Source of the DNA: Candidatus Bipolaricaulota bacterium
Lineage (GTDB): Bacteria > Bipolaricaulota > Bipolaricaulia > UBA7950 > UBA9294
Assembly (NCBI GenBank): GCA_028277345.1
Contig: JANQGM010000040.1
Coordinates: 62,001-126,000 of the forward strand
Direction: 5' to 3'
DNA length: 64,000 nucleotides
The stretch's first letter is position 1. Each line of letters starts with the position of its first letter. The translations under genes and the position numbers were made by a program. Below the pieces are notes generated by a model, which ran no database searches, was not told the origin of the DNA, and was given only the letters and a program-made list of their open reading frames with translations. Below are positions 36,785 to 45,452 of this stretch, one piece after another.

Positions 36785-36856
36785 AGCCAGCGAGAGGAGT
36801 CGAACCTCCGACCGATGGTTTACAAAACCATTGCTCTACCACTGAGCTACGCTGGC
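36785..36856 (-). tRNA. trnT: tRNA-Thr(TGT)
   Basis: Acceptor GCCAGCG/CGCTGGC, anticodon stem ATGGT/ACCAT with anticodon TGT, and T-arm GGAGGTTCGACTCCTC. It is the first gene of the tRNA-tuf operon, about 15 bases after the predicted transcription start. CCA is not encoded. Confidence 0.96.
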
Positions 36857-36877
36857 ATCTCAACTCGATTCGCGCGA

Positions 36878-36906
36878 ATTGTACGCAACGGCTCAACCGG
36901 GTTCAA
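36878..36906 (-). promoter_or_regulatory. Promoter of the tRNA-tuf-secE-nusG-ribosomal-rpoB operon
   Basis: -35 TTGAAC (36906-36901) and -10 TACAAT (36883-36878) are separated by 17 bases, ending about 22 bases before the first tRNA. The -35 box overlaps the last codons of the yjbQ-type gene. Confidence 0.7.
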
Positions 36907-37295
36907 GACCCGATCTGTACCCAAACATTGCGCGTTCGAGGCCCATCAAACTCGCAGAAAAACACGCCCTGCCACCGTCCAAGCTGCAAACGGCCCTTCT
37001 GCAGGGGAATCCGTACCGAACTTCCCATCAAGCTTGCCCTGACATGCGCCGGCGAGTTACCCTCCCCATGCCGCCAAGGAAGTGTATCCGGGACGATCGT
37101 TCGAAGCGCCATCACCATGTCACCGGCGACATCCGGATCCGCGCATTCATTTATCGTGAGTCCCGCCGTCGTATGCGGGCAGAAAACGAGACAAATCCCA
37201 TCGAGTGCGTCCGTCTCTTGGACCACCTGCTGGATCTGAGCCGTAATGTTGCGGAATTCTTCGCGTTGAGAGGTGGACAGCGTCAGCGCATTCAT
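36903..37295 (-). CDS. YjbQ / UPF0047 family protein
   Basis: This 130-residue protein of the YjbQ family carries the family signature segments FCPHTTAGLTINECADPDV, HGEGNSPAHVRASLMG and GRLQLGRWQGVFFCEFDG. Some members show weak thiamine-phosphate synthase activity, but the true role is unresolved. ATG 37295 overlaps the CBS gene stop by 4 bases; a longer frame to 37319 would overlap that gene more and is less likely. It is last in the EF-G-like/CBS/YjbQ operon. Confidence 0.9.
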   Translation of the reverse strand: MNALTLSTSQREEFRNITAQIQQVVQETDALDGICLVFCPHTTAGLTINECADPDVAGDMVMALRTIVPDTLPWRHGEGNSPAHVRASLMGSSVRIPLQKGRLQLGRWQGVFFCEFDGPRTRNVWVQIGS

Positions 37296-37882
37296 GCGTC
37301 GGTGTTTTCCCGGAGACACGCCTCCAAATCGGCGCAGAGCCGGTCCTTGTCCTTCACCGATTGAACGCGAAGGATGAGTTCCTCATGCGTTTCGCTTCTC
37401 GCGCCTTGAACCAGGCTGACGAGACTGGCGCCATGCTGCCTCAGCACATCGAAGATTCGATAGATATCGCCCGAGTCGACTCGAGCCTTGACCGTAAAGC
37501 GTGTCGCCTCCAAGCCGATGCCAAGCCCTCGGGTGAGGCCCTTCAGCACTTCGGCCTGGGTCAAGACGCCCAGCAACCGGGAATCCTTCACGACGGGCAG
37601 GAGGACCAGCCGGTTGGCCAACATGATGAGGGCCGCCTTCTCAAGCGTATCCTCCGGAACAACCGAAAACTTGACCGCATGCGCATGCTTCTCAACGGCT
37701 TGGTCCCAGTTCGCAACATCCTTGATGCCCGCGCGTGTGATGAAGCCGACGAGTTCCCCCTCTTGGGATGCAATCAGCAGGAGGCCGAACCCGTGCTCGT
37801 CCATCGTATCGCGGACAGCCGACAGCGGCGCATCCGGCGGGAGCGTGGTCACTCCCGCCTGCATGTATTGAGCGACGTTCAT
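37292..37882 (-). CDS. CBS-domain pair protein with C-terminal ACT-like domain
   Basis: This 196-residue protein resembles AcuB. Two CBS domains (residues about 1-60 and 68-122) are seen from MNVAQYMQAGVTTLPPDAPLSAVRDTM and VPEDTLEKAALIMLANRLVLLPVV. They are followed by an ACT-like region (RFTVKARVDSGDIYRIFDVLRQHGASLVSLVQG). CBS pairs usually sense adenosine nucleotides. It overlaps the EF-G-like gene and the YjbQ gene by 4 bases each, so the three are coupled. Confidence 0.88.
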   Translation of the reverse strand: MNVAQYMQAGVTTLPPDAPLSAVRDTMDEHGFGLLLIASQEGELVGFITRAGIKDVANWDQAVEKHAHAVKFSVVPEDTLEKAALIMLANRLVLLPVVKDSRLLGVLTQAEVLKGLTRGLGIGLEATRFTVKARVDSGDIYRIFDVLRQHGASLVSLVQGARSETHEELILRVQSVKDKDRLCADLEACLRENTDA

Positions 37883-39840
37883 TCCTCGTCTTGGGTCGCT
37901 TGCGCGATGACTTTGTCCTGAATGTTGCCCGGAACCGGCTGGTATCGCTCGAACGTCATCTGGAAGGTGGCGCGCGCTTGGGTGCGCGACTTCAGATCAA
38001 GGGCATAGGACTGCATTTCGGATAGTGGGGCTTCCGCTTTCACCACCGTCACTTTGCCTTCGGGCTCCATTCCCAGGATTCGTCCGCGCCGTCCGTTCAG
38101 GTCGGAGATGATGTCGCCGGTGAACTCCTCGGGAACGCGAACGTCGACGTGCATCACGGGTTCCAACAAGCACGGATTGGCCTTGTCGAACGCATCGCGG
38201 AACGCGTGCCGGGCCGCCATCTTGAAGGCCAATTCCGAGGAATCGACGGGATGGTACTTTCCGTCGAACACAGCGATCGAGACGTTGGTCACGGGGAATT
38301 TGGCCAAGCTGCCTTCTTCCATCGCTTCCACGACACCCTTCTCGACGCCAGGAATGTACTGACCGGGAATGGAGGCGCCTTTAATCTCGTCGAGGAACTG
38401 GTAGCCCTCTTCGAACGGATCGAGTCGCAACTCGCACTCGCCGAATTGGCCGCGCCCGCCGCTTTGCTTCTTGTGGCGATAGCGCGCCGTTGCCTGCTTG
38501 CGAATCGTCTCTTTGTATGCGATGCGCGGACGATGGGTATCCAGGTTCACGTTGTAACGATTCTTCAGCCGCTCGATGAACACGCTGAGATGAATATCGC
38601 CCATCCCTTCCATGATCATCTCTTTGGTCACCGGATCGCGCTCAATGACGATCGTCCCTTTGGTCGTCGAGATCTCCTTGATGGCCTCGGACATCTTCTC
38701 GACGTCGGCTTGCGACTTCGGTGTGATGGCGCGAGGGTAAACCGGCTTCGGGAAAGCGGGCATCTGGAAAGCTTCGGCGTTTTGCTCGGCACTCAGGGTC
38801 GATGCGAGAGCAACATCATCCGCCTTGCCCAGTGCGACGATCGACCCCGTCTCCGCACGCGGCACGCGATGCTGCTTCGTCCCCTCGAACGCGTACATGT
38901 CACGCACATCGATCTTCGTCCCCGCAGCGGCGTCGTACAGCGTTTTCCCCTCCTCAAGAACACCATCGAGAACCTTCACATAAGCGAGCCGACCGAGATA
39001 GGGATCGCTGGCGAGGTTGAACGCCACCACGCGAGTCGCTCCGGACGCATTGCCTTCGGCAGCGCCGACGGCTTCGGTAATCGTATGCAGAAGCACGTCC
39101 AGTCCCTTGCCCTCAGTCACCGAGGAACATAGCACCGGAACCAACTCTCCGGTCGCCAGCCCAACCGACAAGGTCGTCGCCAGCTCGTGGGGGGTAATCG
39201 GTTCCTCTTCCAGGAACTTCATCATGAGTTCGTCATCGAACGAGGAGACTTCCTCGATCAAAATGCCTCGGGCTTCCTCGGCGAAATCGGCGTGGTCACT
39301 TGGAATATCCTTCTTCGATTTGTCGCCGAAATACACGGCTTGGTTTTCGATGAGATCCACCACGCCGACAAAGGCACCGCCTTCGCGGATGGGGACTTGC
39401 AGGGGAACGAACTTGCCATCGAAATGCTCTCGAACCGAGGCAAGTGCCGTATCAAACTTGGCATTCTCACGATCCATCTGGTTAATCAAGATGGCGGTCG
39501 GTCGTTTGGCGGCGCCAGAGACTTCCCAGGCTCGCTCGGTGACGACTTCAACGCCCTTTTCTGCGTGGAGCACGATCAAGGTCAGGTCCGCAACCGGGAT
39601 CCCCTTGTACATCTCTTCAACGAACTCATCGCCGCCCGGCGTATCGAGCACGGTCACGGCCATGTCCTTGATCATGAACGTGCCGACGGCCATGTCAATC
39701 GTGTGGCCTCGCTCTTTCTCTTCCTGAGACGTGTCGAACGCGATTTCTTTAGCGCCTGCTTTGGTCATCAATGCAGCAGCAAGCGTTGTCTTGCCGCATC
39801 CAGAATGGCCAACCAAGCAGATATTTCTGGCTTGCCCCAT
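37879..39840 (-). CDS. EF-G-like translation GTPase (EF-G2 type)
   Basis: This 653-residue paralogue of elongation factor G has G1 GHSGCGKTT, G3 DTPGGDEF and G4 NQMD (canonical NKxD changed to NQMD). Domains II to V follow, including GRGQFGECELRLDP and GRRGRILGMEPEGKV. Proteins of this type lack some EF-G features and their role is unclear (ribosome recycling or a stress role is suggested for related forms). ATG 39840 begins MGQARNICLVGHSG after AAGGGGGACATCAGC; the longer frame to 39924 would include the promoter. Confidence 0.9.
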   Translation of the reverse strand: MGQARNICLVGHSGCGKTTLAAALMTKAGAKEIAFDTSQEEKERGHTIDMAVGTFMIKDMAVTVLDTPGGDEFVEEMYKGIPVADLTLIVLHAEKGVEVVTERAWEVSGAAKRPTAILINQMDRENAKFDTALASVREHFDGKFVPLQVPIREGGAFVGVVDLIENQAVYFGDKSKKDIPSDHADFAEEARGILIEEVSSFDDELMMKFLEEEPITPHELATTLSVGLATGELVPVLCSSVTEGKGLDVLLHTITEAVGAAEGNASGATRVVAFNLASDPYLGRLAYVKVLDGVLEEGKTLYDAAAGTKIDVRDMYAFEGTKQHRVPRAETGSIVALGKADDVALASTLSAEQNAEAFQMPAFPKPVYPRAITPKSQADVEKMSEAIKEISTTKGTIVIERDPVTKEMIMEGMGDIHLSVFIERLKNRYNVNLDTHRPRIAYKETIRKQATARYRHKKQSGGRGQFGECELRLDPFEEGYQFLDEIKGASIPGQYIPGVEKGVVEAMEEGSLAKFPVTNVSIAVFDGKYHPVDSSELAFKMAARHAFRDAFDKANPCLLEPVMHVDVRVPEEFTGDIISDLNGRRGRILGMEPEGKVTVVKAEAPLSEMQSYALDLKSRTQARATFQMTFERYQPVPGNIQDKVIAQATQDEE

Positions 39841-39883
39841 GCTGATGTCCCCCTTGGGTGGATCTAGAAAAGAATTCGAGCGC

Positions 39884-39912
39884 AGTATACCTTGCGGCCT
39901 GTAAGCGGGCAA
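39884..39912 (-). promoter_or_regulatory. Promoter of the EF-G-like/CBS/YjbQ operon
   Basis: -35 TTGCCC (39912-39907) and -10 TATACT (39889-39884) are spaced by 17 bases. Transcription would start about 35 bases before the EF-G-like ATG. The rest of this 188-base divergent gap holds no other feature I can support. Confidence 0.65.
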
Positions 39913-40028
39913 GCCGTCTGCCATCCCGCCGTTCGTGCTGCAAAGGACAGATCCTTGAGCTGCCGTTCGATGGCCCGTAACCTATACACATCCATTCAAC
40001 AACCACGCAGTTCCCAAGGGGGGAATCA

Positions 40029-41633
40029 ATGCCGACACGGCTTCTGCTGGGGAACGAAGCACTCGCCCAGGGTGCAATCGACGCGGGACTTTCCGGAGCG
40101 TACGCCTATCCAGGAACGCCTTCCACGGAGATCACCGCCACGGTCTTGAAGAGTCCGGATGTCGCTGAGGGACGCATTCGCTGTGCCTGGACAGCCAACG
40201 AAAAAACGGCGTTGGAAGCAGGGCTCGGGATGAGCTACGGCGGCAAACGGGCCATGGTGAGCATGAAGCACGTCGGCTTGAACGTCGCCGCCGATCCGTT
40301 CATCAACTCGGCCATCTCCGGGGCGCACGGTGGACTCATCATCAATGTCGCCGATGACCCGTCCATGCATTCATCTCAAAATGAGCAGGATTCGAGGGTA
40401 TATCTGGATCTTGCCATGATGCCATGCTTGGAACCGGCCGACCAACAGGAAGCCTATCACGCGCCCGGCATCGCGTTCGCGCTGTCCGAGAAGCATCGCA
40501 TTCCGGTCATGATCCGGCTGACAACGCGGCTCTGCCATTCTCGCGCCACCGTGATGACGGGCGATAGCGTCGAGCAGAATTCGTTTTCCACACCAGACGA
40601 TGAACGCCGGTTCATCCTACTCCCAGCGCTTGCACGCCGAAGCTACGCCAAGTTGCTGGAGCGACAGCCCGAGTTCATCGCCGAATCCGAGGCCAGTCCC
40701 TTTACCACGTACTTCGAAGGCGACGATCAATCGTTGGGAATCATGGCCTGCGGCACAGCCTATCACTACGTTCGGGAGATCGTTGGCGAGGCGTGCGCAC
40801 ATCCGATTCTCAAGATCGGTCAGTATCCACTACCCGAATCACTCATCGAACGCATGATGTCGGAGTGCAATCGAATCCTCGTGTTTGAGGACGGTTATCC
40901 CTATCTGGAAGGCAAGCTTCGCGGACTTCCCCTTCGAGACACTCCCCGCATCCACGGACGGCTGACCGGACACCTTCCCCGAACCGGCGAGCTGACCCCT
41001 GGGGCCGTCGCCGGCGCCTTTGGAATCGATACACCCGACACTCTAGCAGCCTCTTCGATTCCAGCGCCTCGTCCGCCCGCGCTTTGCCCCGGCTGTCCTC
41101 ACGCCGACACGTGCAATGCCATCAACGCCGTGGTCAAAGATGGAAACCCAACCGGCCGCGTCTTCTCGGATATCGGCTGCTACACCCTAGCGGCGATGCC
41201 CCCGTATGAAACCGTCGATACCTGTGTCGAGATGGGGTCGTCCATTACCATGGCCAAGGGCGCTTCCCAAGCCGGCCTCACTCCCGCCGTATCACTGATC
41301 GGAGATTCGACGTTTACCCATTCAGGGATGACAGGACTGCTTGATTGCGTCAATGAGAACGCGGATGTCACTGTTGTCATCGTCGACAACCTGACCATCG
41401 CCATGACGGGCGGGCAGACATCATCCGCCAACAACCGGCTGGCCGAGATCTGCGCGGGGCTGGGCGTCGAACGAGAGCACATTCGCATCATCGAGCCCAC
41501 CCCCAACAAGCACGAGGAAAACGTCGCCGTGTTGCGTCGTGAGATCGAGCATCACGGTCCCTCCGTCGTCATCGCCGTGCGCGAATGCATCCAAACGGCC
41601 AGACGATCGCGCGCCAAGGGAGGTTCATCGTGA
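40029..41633 (+). CDS. iorA: Indolepyruvate:ferredoxin oxidoreductase alpha subunit lacking the C-terminal ferredoxin domain
   Basis: This 534-residue TPP-dependent subunit oxidises aryl-pyruvates to aryl-acetyl-CoA with ferredoxin reduction. The pyrimidine-binding N-terminus (LLLGNEALAQGAIDAGLSGAYAYPGTPSTEI) and the TPP site (CPGCPHADTC, GDSTFTHSGMTGLLDC, VIVDNLTIAMTGGQ) are clear. Typical IorA proteins continue into two [4Fe-4S] motifs at the C-terminus. This one ends at RECIQTARRSRAKGGSS with none. AAGGGGGGAATCA precedes the ATG. The iorB start overlaps its stop. Confidence 0.93.
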   Translation: MPTRLLLGNEALAQGAIDAGLSGAYAYPGTPSTEITATVLKSPDVAEGRIRCAWTANEKTALEAGLGMSYGGKRAMVSMKHVGLNVAADPFINSAISGAHGGLIINVADDPSMHSSQNEQDSRVYLDLAMMPCLEPADQQEAYHAPGIAFALSEKHRIPVMIRLTTRLCHSRATVMTGDSVEQNSFSTPDDERRFILLPALARRSYAKLLERQPEFIAESEASPFTTYFEGDDQSLGIMACGTAYHYVREIVGEACAHPILKIGQYPLPESLIERMMSECNRILVFEDGYPYLEGKLRGLPLRDTPRIHGRLTGHLPRTGELTPGAVAGAFGIDTPDTLAASSIPAPRPPALCPGCPHADTCNAINAVVKDGNPTGRVFSDIGCYTLAAMPPYETVDTCVEMGSSITMAKGASQAGLTPAVSLIGDSTFTHSGMTGLLDCVNENADVTVVIVDNLTIAMTGGQTSSANNRLAEICAGLGVEREHIRIIEPTPNKHEENVAVLRREIEHHGPSVVIAVRECIQTARRSRAKGGSS

Positions 41634-42217
41634 CGATTCAACGAAATCTGATTCTCGCGGGTGTGGGAGGACAGGGGCTGTTGGCTTTGGCGGCCATCAT
41701 CGGAGAAGCGGCGCGCGCCCAGGGCCTTCACGTTCTGCAGGCCGAAGTCCACGGCATGGCTCAGCGGGGAGGCGTCGTGCAAAGCCACATGCGCTATTCC
41801 AGCGATCCGATTCACTCCGCCTTGGTGAAGATGGGGACTGCCCACCTCATCCTCTCGCTTGAGCCCATGGAGGCCCTTCGTTATTTGCCCTACTTGGAAT
41901 CCGACGGCGCCGTCGTCACCAACTCCGTGCCCTTCAAGAACATTCCCGACTATCCGGCAGAGGACGAGATTAAGAGCGCGTTGAGCGCGCTGGAGAATCA
42001 TCGGGCCATCGATGCGGTCGATTTGGCTAAGCAGGCCGGCGCACTGCAAGCCGCCAACATGGTGATGCTGGGCGCAGGCGCGCCATTTCTCGTGCTTTCC
42101 CCGGATACGTTGCAAGAGGGGATTCGCACCGTCTTTTCCGGGAAGCCGGATGCCATCATCGAGACCAATCTGCTCGCCTTCCAGTTGGGATTCGAAGCCT
42201 CGGAGGCGGCTGCCTAG
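41630..42217 (+). CDS. iorB: Indolepyruvate:ferredoxin oxidoreductase beta subunit
   Basis: This 195-residue gamma-type subunit carries the POR/IOR signature LAGVGGQGLLALAAIIGEAAR and EVHGMAQRGGVVQSHMRY. It forms a heterodimer with IorA. Start is GTG 41630 (VTIQRNLILAG), overlapping the iorA stop by 4 bases, with AGGTTCATC upstream. The longer frame begins within iorA and is not supported. Substrates are likely aromatic 2-oxo acids made by transamination. Confidence 0.94.
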   Translation: MTIQRNLILAGVGGQGLLALAAIIGEAARAQGLHVLQAEVHGMAQRGGVVQSHMRYSSDPIHSALVKMGTAHLILSLEPMEALRYLPYLESDGAVVTNSVPFKNIPDYPAEDEIKSALSALENHRAIDAVDLAKQAGALQAANMVMLGAGAPFLVLSPDTLQEGIRTVFSGKPDAIIETNLLAFQLGFEASEAAA

Positions 42218-42235
42218 GCAAAAGGCGCCTTCCTT

Positions 42236-42275
42236 GTTCTCTGTTCGCAAGCAAGCTAGTCTTGCATCAGAGAAC
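42236..42275 (+). other. Two-tier stem-loop before a metallophosphoesterase gene
   Basis: Outer arms GTTCTCTG and CAGAGAAC (8 bp) enclose inner arms GCAAG and CTTGC (5 bp). The structure ends 12 bases before the ATG and directly abuts the GAGGGAGG ribosome site. It may regulate translation or protect the mRNA; there is no U-run. Confidence 0.55.
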
Positions 42276-42287
42276 GAGGGAGGTTCC

Positions 42288-43169
42288 ATGAGTTATCGAC
42301 GTCTTTTTCTTGCATGCTTCCTGGTGGTTTCCGTTTTCGCCCTGTGTGGCGCTGAATCGGTTCGCCTAGCGCTCATCGCTGATGTTCATGCCCACGACAC
42401 GAACTCACCGAATGAACGCAAAGTCATGATCAACTGGGAAGAACGCGTGAATGCGTTCATCACCGCAGCGGAGGGCTGGTCAGCAGATGCAGCGATTAGT
42501 CTTGGCGATTTTGTCAACGGACGGTTTGTGATGGGAGCCGACCTGGGCGAACCCGAGCGTATCCTGGGAATACTCGATCAAACGATTGAGGTTTTCTCCG
42601 CATTCGATGGCCCCGTTCACTACGTGATCGGGAACCATGAGGTATACGATCTCTCCAAATCCCAGATTCTGGATGCAACCGGAGAGGCATCCACGTATTA
42701 CAGCTTTGATCTCAATGGATTCCACTTTGTCATTCTCGATGCGCAATTCGACAAGAATGAAAACGACTACGGCCACATCGCCTGGATGGTGCAGGGACTT
42801 GTTCCGACCGTCGAGTTGGAATGGTTGAAGCAGGATCTAGCAGCGACTGAGCTTCCTACGGTTGTATTCATTCATCAACCCTTGGATTCGGATTTCGAAC
42901 TGCTCGCAGGAGGCCCCCCCGTCTACAACCACCTGGAGGTTCGGACAGTACTAGAGGGGGATGGGGACGTCATCGCCGTTTTCGCCGGGCACGATCACGA
43001 TTCGCACCACAGCGTGATCAACGACGTTCACTACTTCACTATCGCATCGATGGTCGACCACGACGATCCAACACCGCTCACGTGGGCCTTCGTCACGATT
43101 GACACAGAGAGCAACACCATTCTCGTGGACGGAGAAGGGCTGCAATCCGACCTCGAAGTCAGCTTCTGA
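42288..43169 (+). CDS. Secreted calcineurin-like metallophosphoesterase (copy 1)
   Basis: This 293-residue exported phosphoesterase has a signal peptide (after MSYRRLF, cleavage near CGAESV). The two-metal motifs are LIADVHAHD, LGDFVNG, GNHEVYD, a late His in FIHQPLD, and GHDHDSHH. Such enzymes hydrolyse phosphomonoesters, diesters or nucleotides outside the cytoplasm. ATG 42288 follows GAGGGAGG. The adjacent gene is a paralogue, and their stop and start share one base, so they arose by tandem duplication. Confidence 0.88.
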   Translation: MSYRRLFLACFLVVSVFALCGAESVRLALIADVHAHDTNSPNERKVMINWEERVNAFITAAEGWSADAAISLGDFVNGRFVMGADLGEPERILGILDQTIEVFSAFDGPVHYVIGNHEVYDLSKSQILDATGEASTYYSFDLNGFHFVILDAQFDKNENDYGHIAWMVQGLVPTVELEWLKQDLAATELPTVVFIHQPLDSDFELLAGGPPVYNHLEVRTVLEGDGDVIAVFAGHDHDSHHSVINDVHYFTIASMVDHDDPTPLTWAFVTIDTESNTILVDGEGLQSDLEVSF

Positions 43170-44074
43170 TGTCTCGCTTAAGGAGTTATAGCATCGTTGC
43201 GGTTCTTGTCCTCGCCCTTTGTACGCTGTCGGTCGTTGCTGATGAGAGTGTTTTGCGCTTCGGCCTGATTGCCGACCTACACGCTCACGATATCGACTCG
43301 CCGCTAGAAGGCAAATGGATGTCGCATACCGAGGAGCGCCTCCAAGCGTTTGTGGACGCCATGAACGCGTGGAGCCCGGACTTCATCATTGAGCTCGGTG
43401 ATTTTGTCAACGGGTGGGTGGTGCTCGGTACCGAGCCGGGCGATCCCAGTCGCATTCCGGATATTCTCGCCTGGACTGAGAGCCTCTACCGACAATTCGA
43501 GGGGCCGGCCTATCACGTCATTGGCAATCACGACGTCTACAACCTTGACAAAGCTCAGTACCGTGAGATTTTGGGGATTGATGCGACCAGCTACGCGTTT
43601 GATGCGGGACTCTATCATTTCATCGTGCTGGACGTGCAGTACGCGCTTGACGGCTCGGATCACGCACACACCTATACCGGCGTCTCTGGGAATGTCCCCG
43701 ACGACCTTCTTGAGTGGCTGGCTGCGGATCTTGCATCAAGCGAACGGCCGACGCTGATCTTCGTGCACCAGATGCTCGATGACTTCATCGAAGCCTGGGG
43801 GCGACCGACGGTCTTCAATCAAGAGGCGCTTCAGGAACTGTTCGTTCAGGATGGCGACGTGATCGCCGTGCTGCAGGGACACGCCCATGACAACGTGCAT
43901 CGCGTTCTCGACGGCATCCACTACATCACCTTCGAAGCCATGGTCGATCATGGCACGCCGCCCACTTGGGCGCAGATTACCCTCTCGCCTGAAACTCAGA
44001 CCCTCTATATCGAGGGCGTCGGCGTTCAGGCATCGTACGAGTTGCTCTATTCGCACGATCCCACATCGCCTTAA
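43169..44074 (+). CDS. Secreted calcineurin-like metallophosphoesterase (copy 2)
   Basis: This 301-residue paralogue of the gene just upstream has a signal peptide ending near SVVADES and motifs LIADLHAHD, LGDFVNG, GNHDVYN, FVHQMLDD and GHAHDNVH. GNHD is the canonical form here, where copy 1 has GNHE. Divergence is substantial outside the motifs, so substrates may differ. A role in scavenging phosphate or nucleosides from extracellular nucleotides would fit the purine import genes elsewhere in the window, but this is inference. Confidence 0.88.
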   Translation: MSRLRSYSIVAVLVLALCTLSVVADESVLRFGLIADLHAHDIDSPLEGKWMSHTEERLQAFVDAMNAWSPDFIIELGDFVNGWVVLGTEPGDPSRIPDILAWTESLYRQFEGPAYHVIGNHDVYNLDKAQYREILGIDATSYAFDAGLYHFIVLDVQYALDGSDHAHTYTGVSGNVPDDLLEWLAADLASSERPTLIFVHQMLDDFIEAWGRPTVFNQEALQELFVQDGDVIAVLQGHAHDNVHRVLDGIHYITFEAMVDHGTPPTWAQITLSPETQTLYIEGVGVQASYELLYSHDPTSP

Positions 44075-44083
44075 GGAGAACAC

Positions 44084-44371
44084 ATGGTCGCCGATTTTGC
44101 CATCAGTCCAGTCGGTTTGGGGCCCAGCTTGAGCCCGTACGTGGCCGAGGCCTTCAAGATCATCGAACGAAGCGGCGTCGCCTATCAACATCATGCGATG
44201 GGCACCAATCTCGAGGGAGAGTGGGATGAGGTCATGGCTGTCATCAAGGCCTGCCGCGATGCGATGCTGGCATCCGCGGACCGGGTATCGATCACGATCA
44301 AAATCGATGATCGCCCCGGGGCCGGTTCCCGTCTCGATTACAAGGTACGCTCCGCCCAGGAGAAGATGTAG
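44084..44371 (+). CDS. MTH1187-family (UPF0045) thiamine-binding-type protein
   Basis: This 95-residue protein has the family pattern FAISPVGLGPSLSPYVAEAFKIIERSG, YQHHAMGTNLEGEWDEVM and VSITIKIDDR. Structures of this family form ferredoxin-like tetramers, and some bind thiamine or its derivatives. TAAGGAGAACAC precedes the ATG, 9 bases after the previous stop. A strong terminator follows. Confidence 0.88.
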   Translation: MVADFAISPVGLGPSLSPYVAEAFKIIERSGVAYQHHAMGTNLEGEWDEVMAVIKACRDAMLASADRVSITIKIDDRPGAGSRLDYKVRSAQEKM

Positions 44372-44374
44372 AGG

Positions 44375-44419
44375 CTGCGCGCGCTGGCTGACCAAGATTG
44401 CAGCCAGCGTGCGTTTTTT
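44375..44419 (+). terminator. Rho-independent terminator after the metallophosphoesterase/MTH1187 operon
   Basis: CGCGCTGGCTG pairs with CAGCCAGCGTG (10 pairs plus one G-U) around a 10-base loop, followed by CG and a run of six T. It begins 4 bases after the MTH1187-type stop and ends 14 bases before the adenosine deaminase start. Confidence 0.9.
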
Positions 44420-44432
44420 CGTAGAGTGTGCT

Positions 44433-45452
44433 ATGCATATGGACCTCAGAGCGCTGCCCAAGGTTGAGTTACACGTTCATTTGGACGGCTCCATGCGCCT
44501 GAAGACGATCAAGGCGCTGGCTGCGAAACTCCCCGAGGAAAAGGCATTTCCCAAGCGATTCAACTTCAAAAAAGCCGTGACGCCCCCCGCGCGATGCACG
44601 TTGCCTGAGTATCTCAAGGCCTTTGACGTCACGGTCGCCGTCCTTCAAACCGCGAGCGGCCTTGAGCGAGCGGCCTTCGAGCTGTGCGAAGACGCGGCGG
44701 CCGAAAACGTCCGCTATCTCGAGGTTCGATTTGCCCCCTTGCTTCATCTCGACGGCGGATTGAGCCCCCGAGATGTCGTTCAAGCCGTTCTGGCCGGTCT
44801 TCAGCGTGGCGAGGAAACCTACGGAATTCATGCCGGTCTCATCCTCTCCGCCTTGCGAGACCGCTCGCTCGAGCACTCCATGGAAGTCGCGCAACTGACA
44901 GCTCAGTTCTCCGGAAAAGGCGTCGTCGCCTTTGATCTCGCCGGGCCCGAGCGACAACATCCGCCACAGATTCACAGAGAAGCTATCTCCATGGCGCGAG
45001 AATCCGGCGTTCGCCTGACGCTCCATGCCGGAGAAGGCTGCTGCCCCGAGCAGATCCGAGCGGCGATTGAACTTGGCGCCAGCCGCCTGGGACACGGCGT
45101 GTACCTTCACAAGGACCCGGCGACAGAGGTGCTCGTCGCTGAACAGCGCATTCCCCTTGAAGTGTGCCCCACCAGCAATCTGCAAATCTCCGGGTTCATG
45201 GAGAGCTACGCCGATCATCCGTTGAAGCGCTATTTCGATTTGGGCATCCCGATCACGCTGAATACCGACAATCGCCTCATGTCGAACACCGATCTCACGC
45301 ACGAATACGAGGCCATTGCAGAGGCATTCGCGTTCAACCCCGATCAGATCCGGACCATCGTCCTCAACGGCGTTGAGGCTGCGTTCGCTTCGGATGATGT
45401 CAAGGCAAAACTGCGCGCCGAGATCGAGACGTTTTTTGCGCCGCACACCTAG
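44433..45452 (+). CDS. add: Adenosine deaminase
   Basis: This 339-residue zinc enzyme converts adenosine (and deoxyadenosine) to inosine. Motifs are PKVELHVHLDGSM at the N-terminus, LHAGEGCCPEQI, LGHGVYL, CPTSNLQ and NTDNRLM. Starts at 44433 or 44439 are both possible; the ribosome site is weak. It follows a terminator, so it should have its own promoter. Its stop codon overlaps that of the convergent EndoQ-like gene in CTAG. Together with adenine deaminase and the hydroxylase it completes a route from adenosine to oxidised purine. Confidence 0.93.
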   Translation: MHMDLRALPKVELHVHLDGSMRLKTIKALAAKLPEEKAFPKRFNFKKAVTPPARCTLPEYLKAFDVTVAVLQTASGLERAAFELCEDAAAENVRYLEVRFAPLLHLDGGLSPRDVVQAVLAGLQRGEETYGIHAGLILSALRDRSLEHSMEVAQLTAQFSGKGVVAFDLAGPERQHPPQIHREAISMARESGVRLTLHAGEGCCPEQIRAAIELGASRLGHGVYLHKDPATEVLVAEQRIPLEVCPTSNLQISGFMESYADHPLKRYFDLGIPITLNTDNRLMSNTDLTHEYEAIAEAFAFNPDQIRTIVLNGVEAAFASDDVKAKLRAEIETFFAPHT

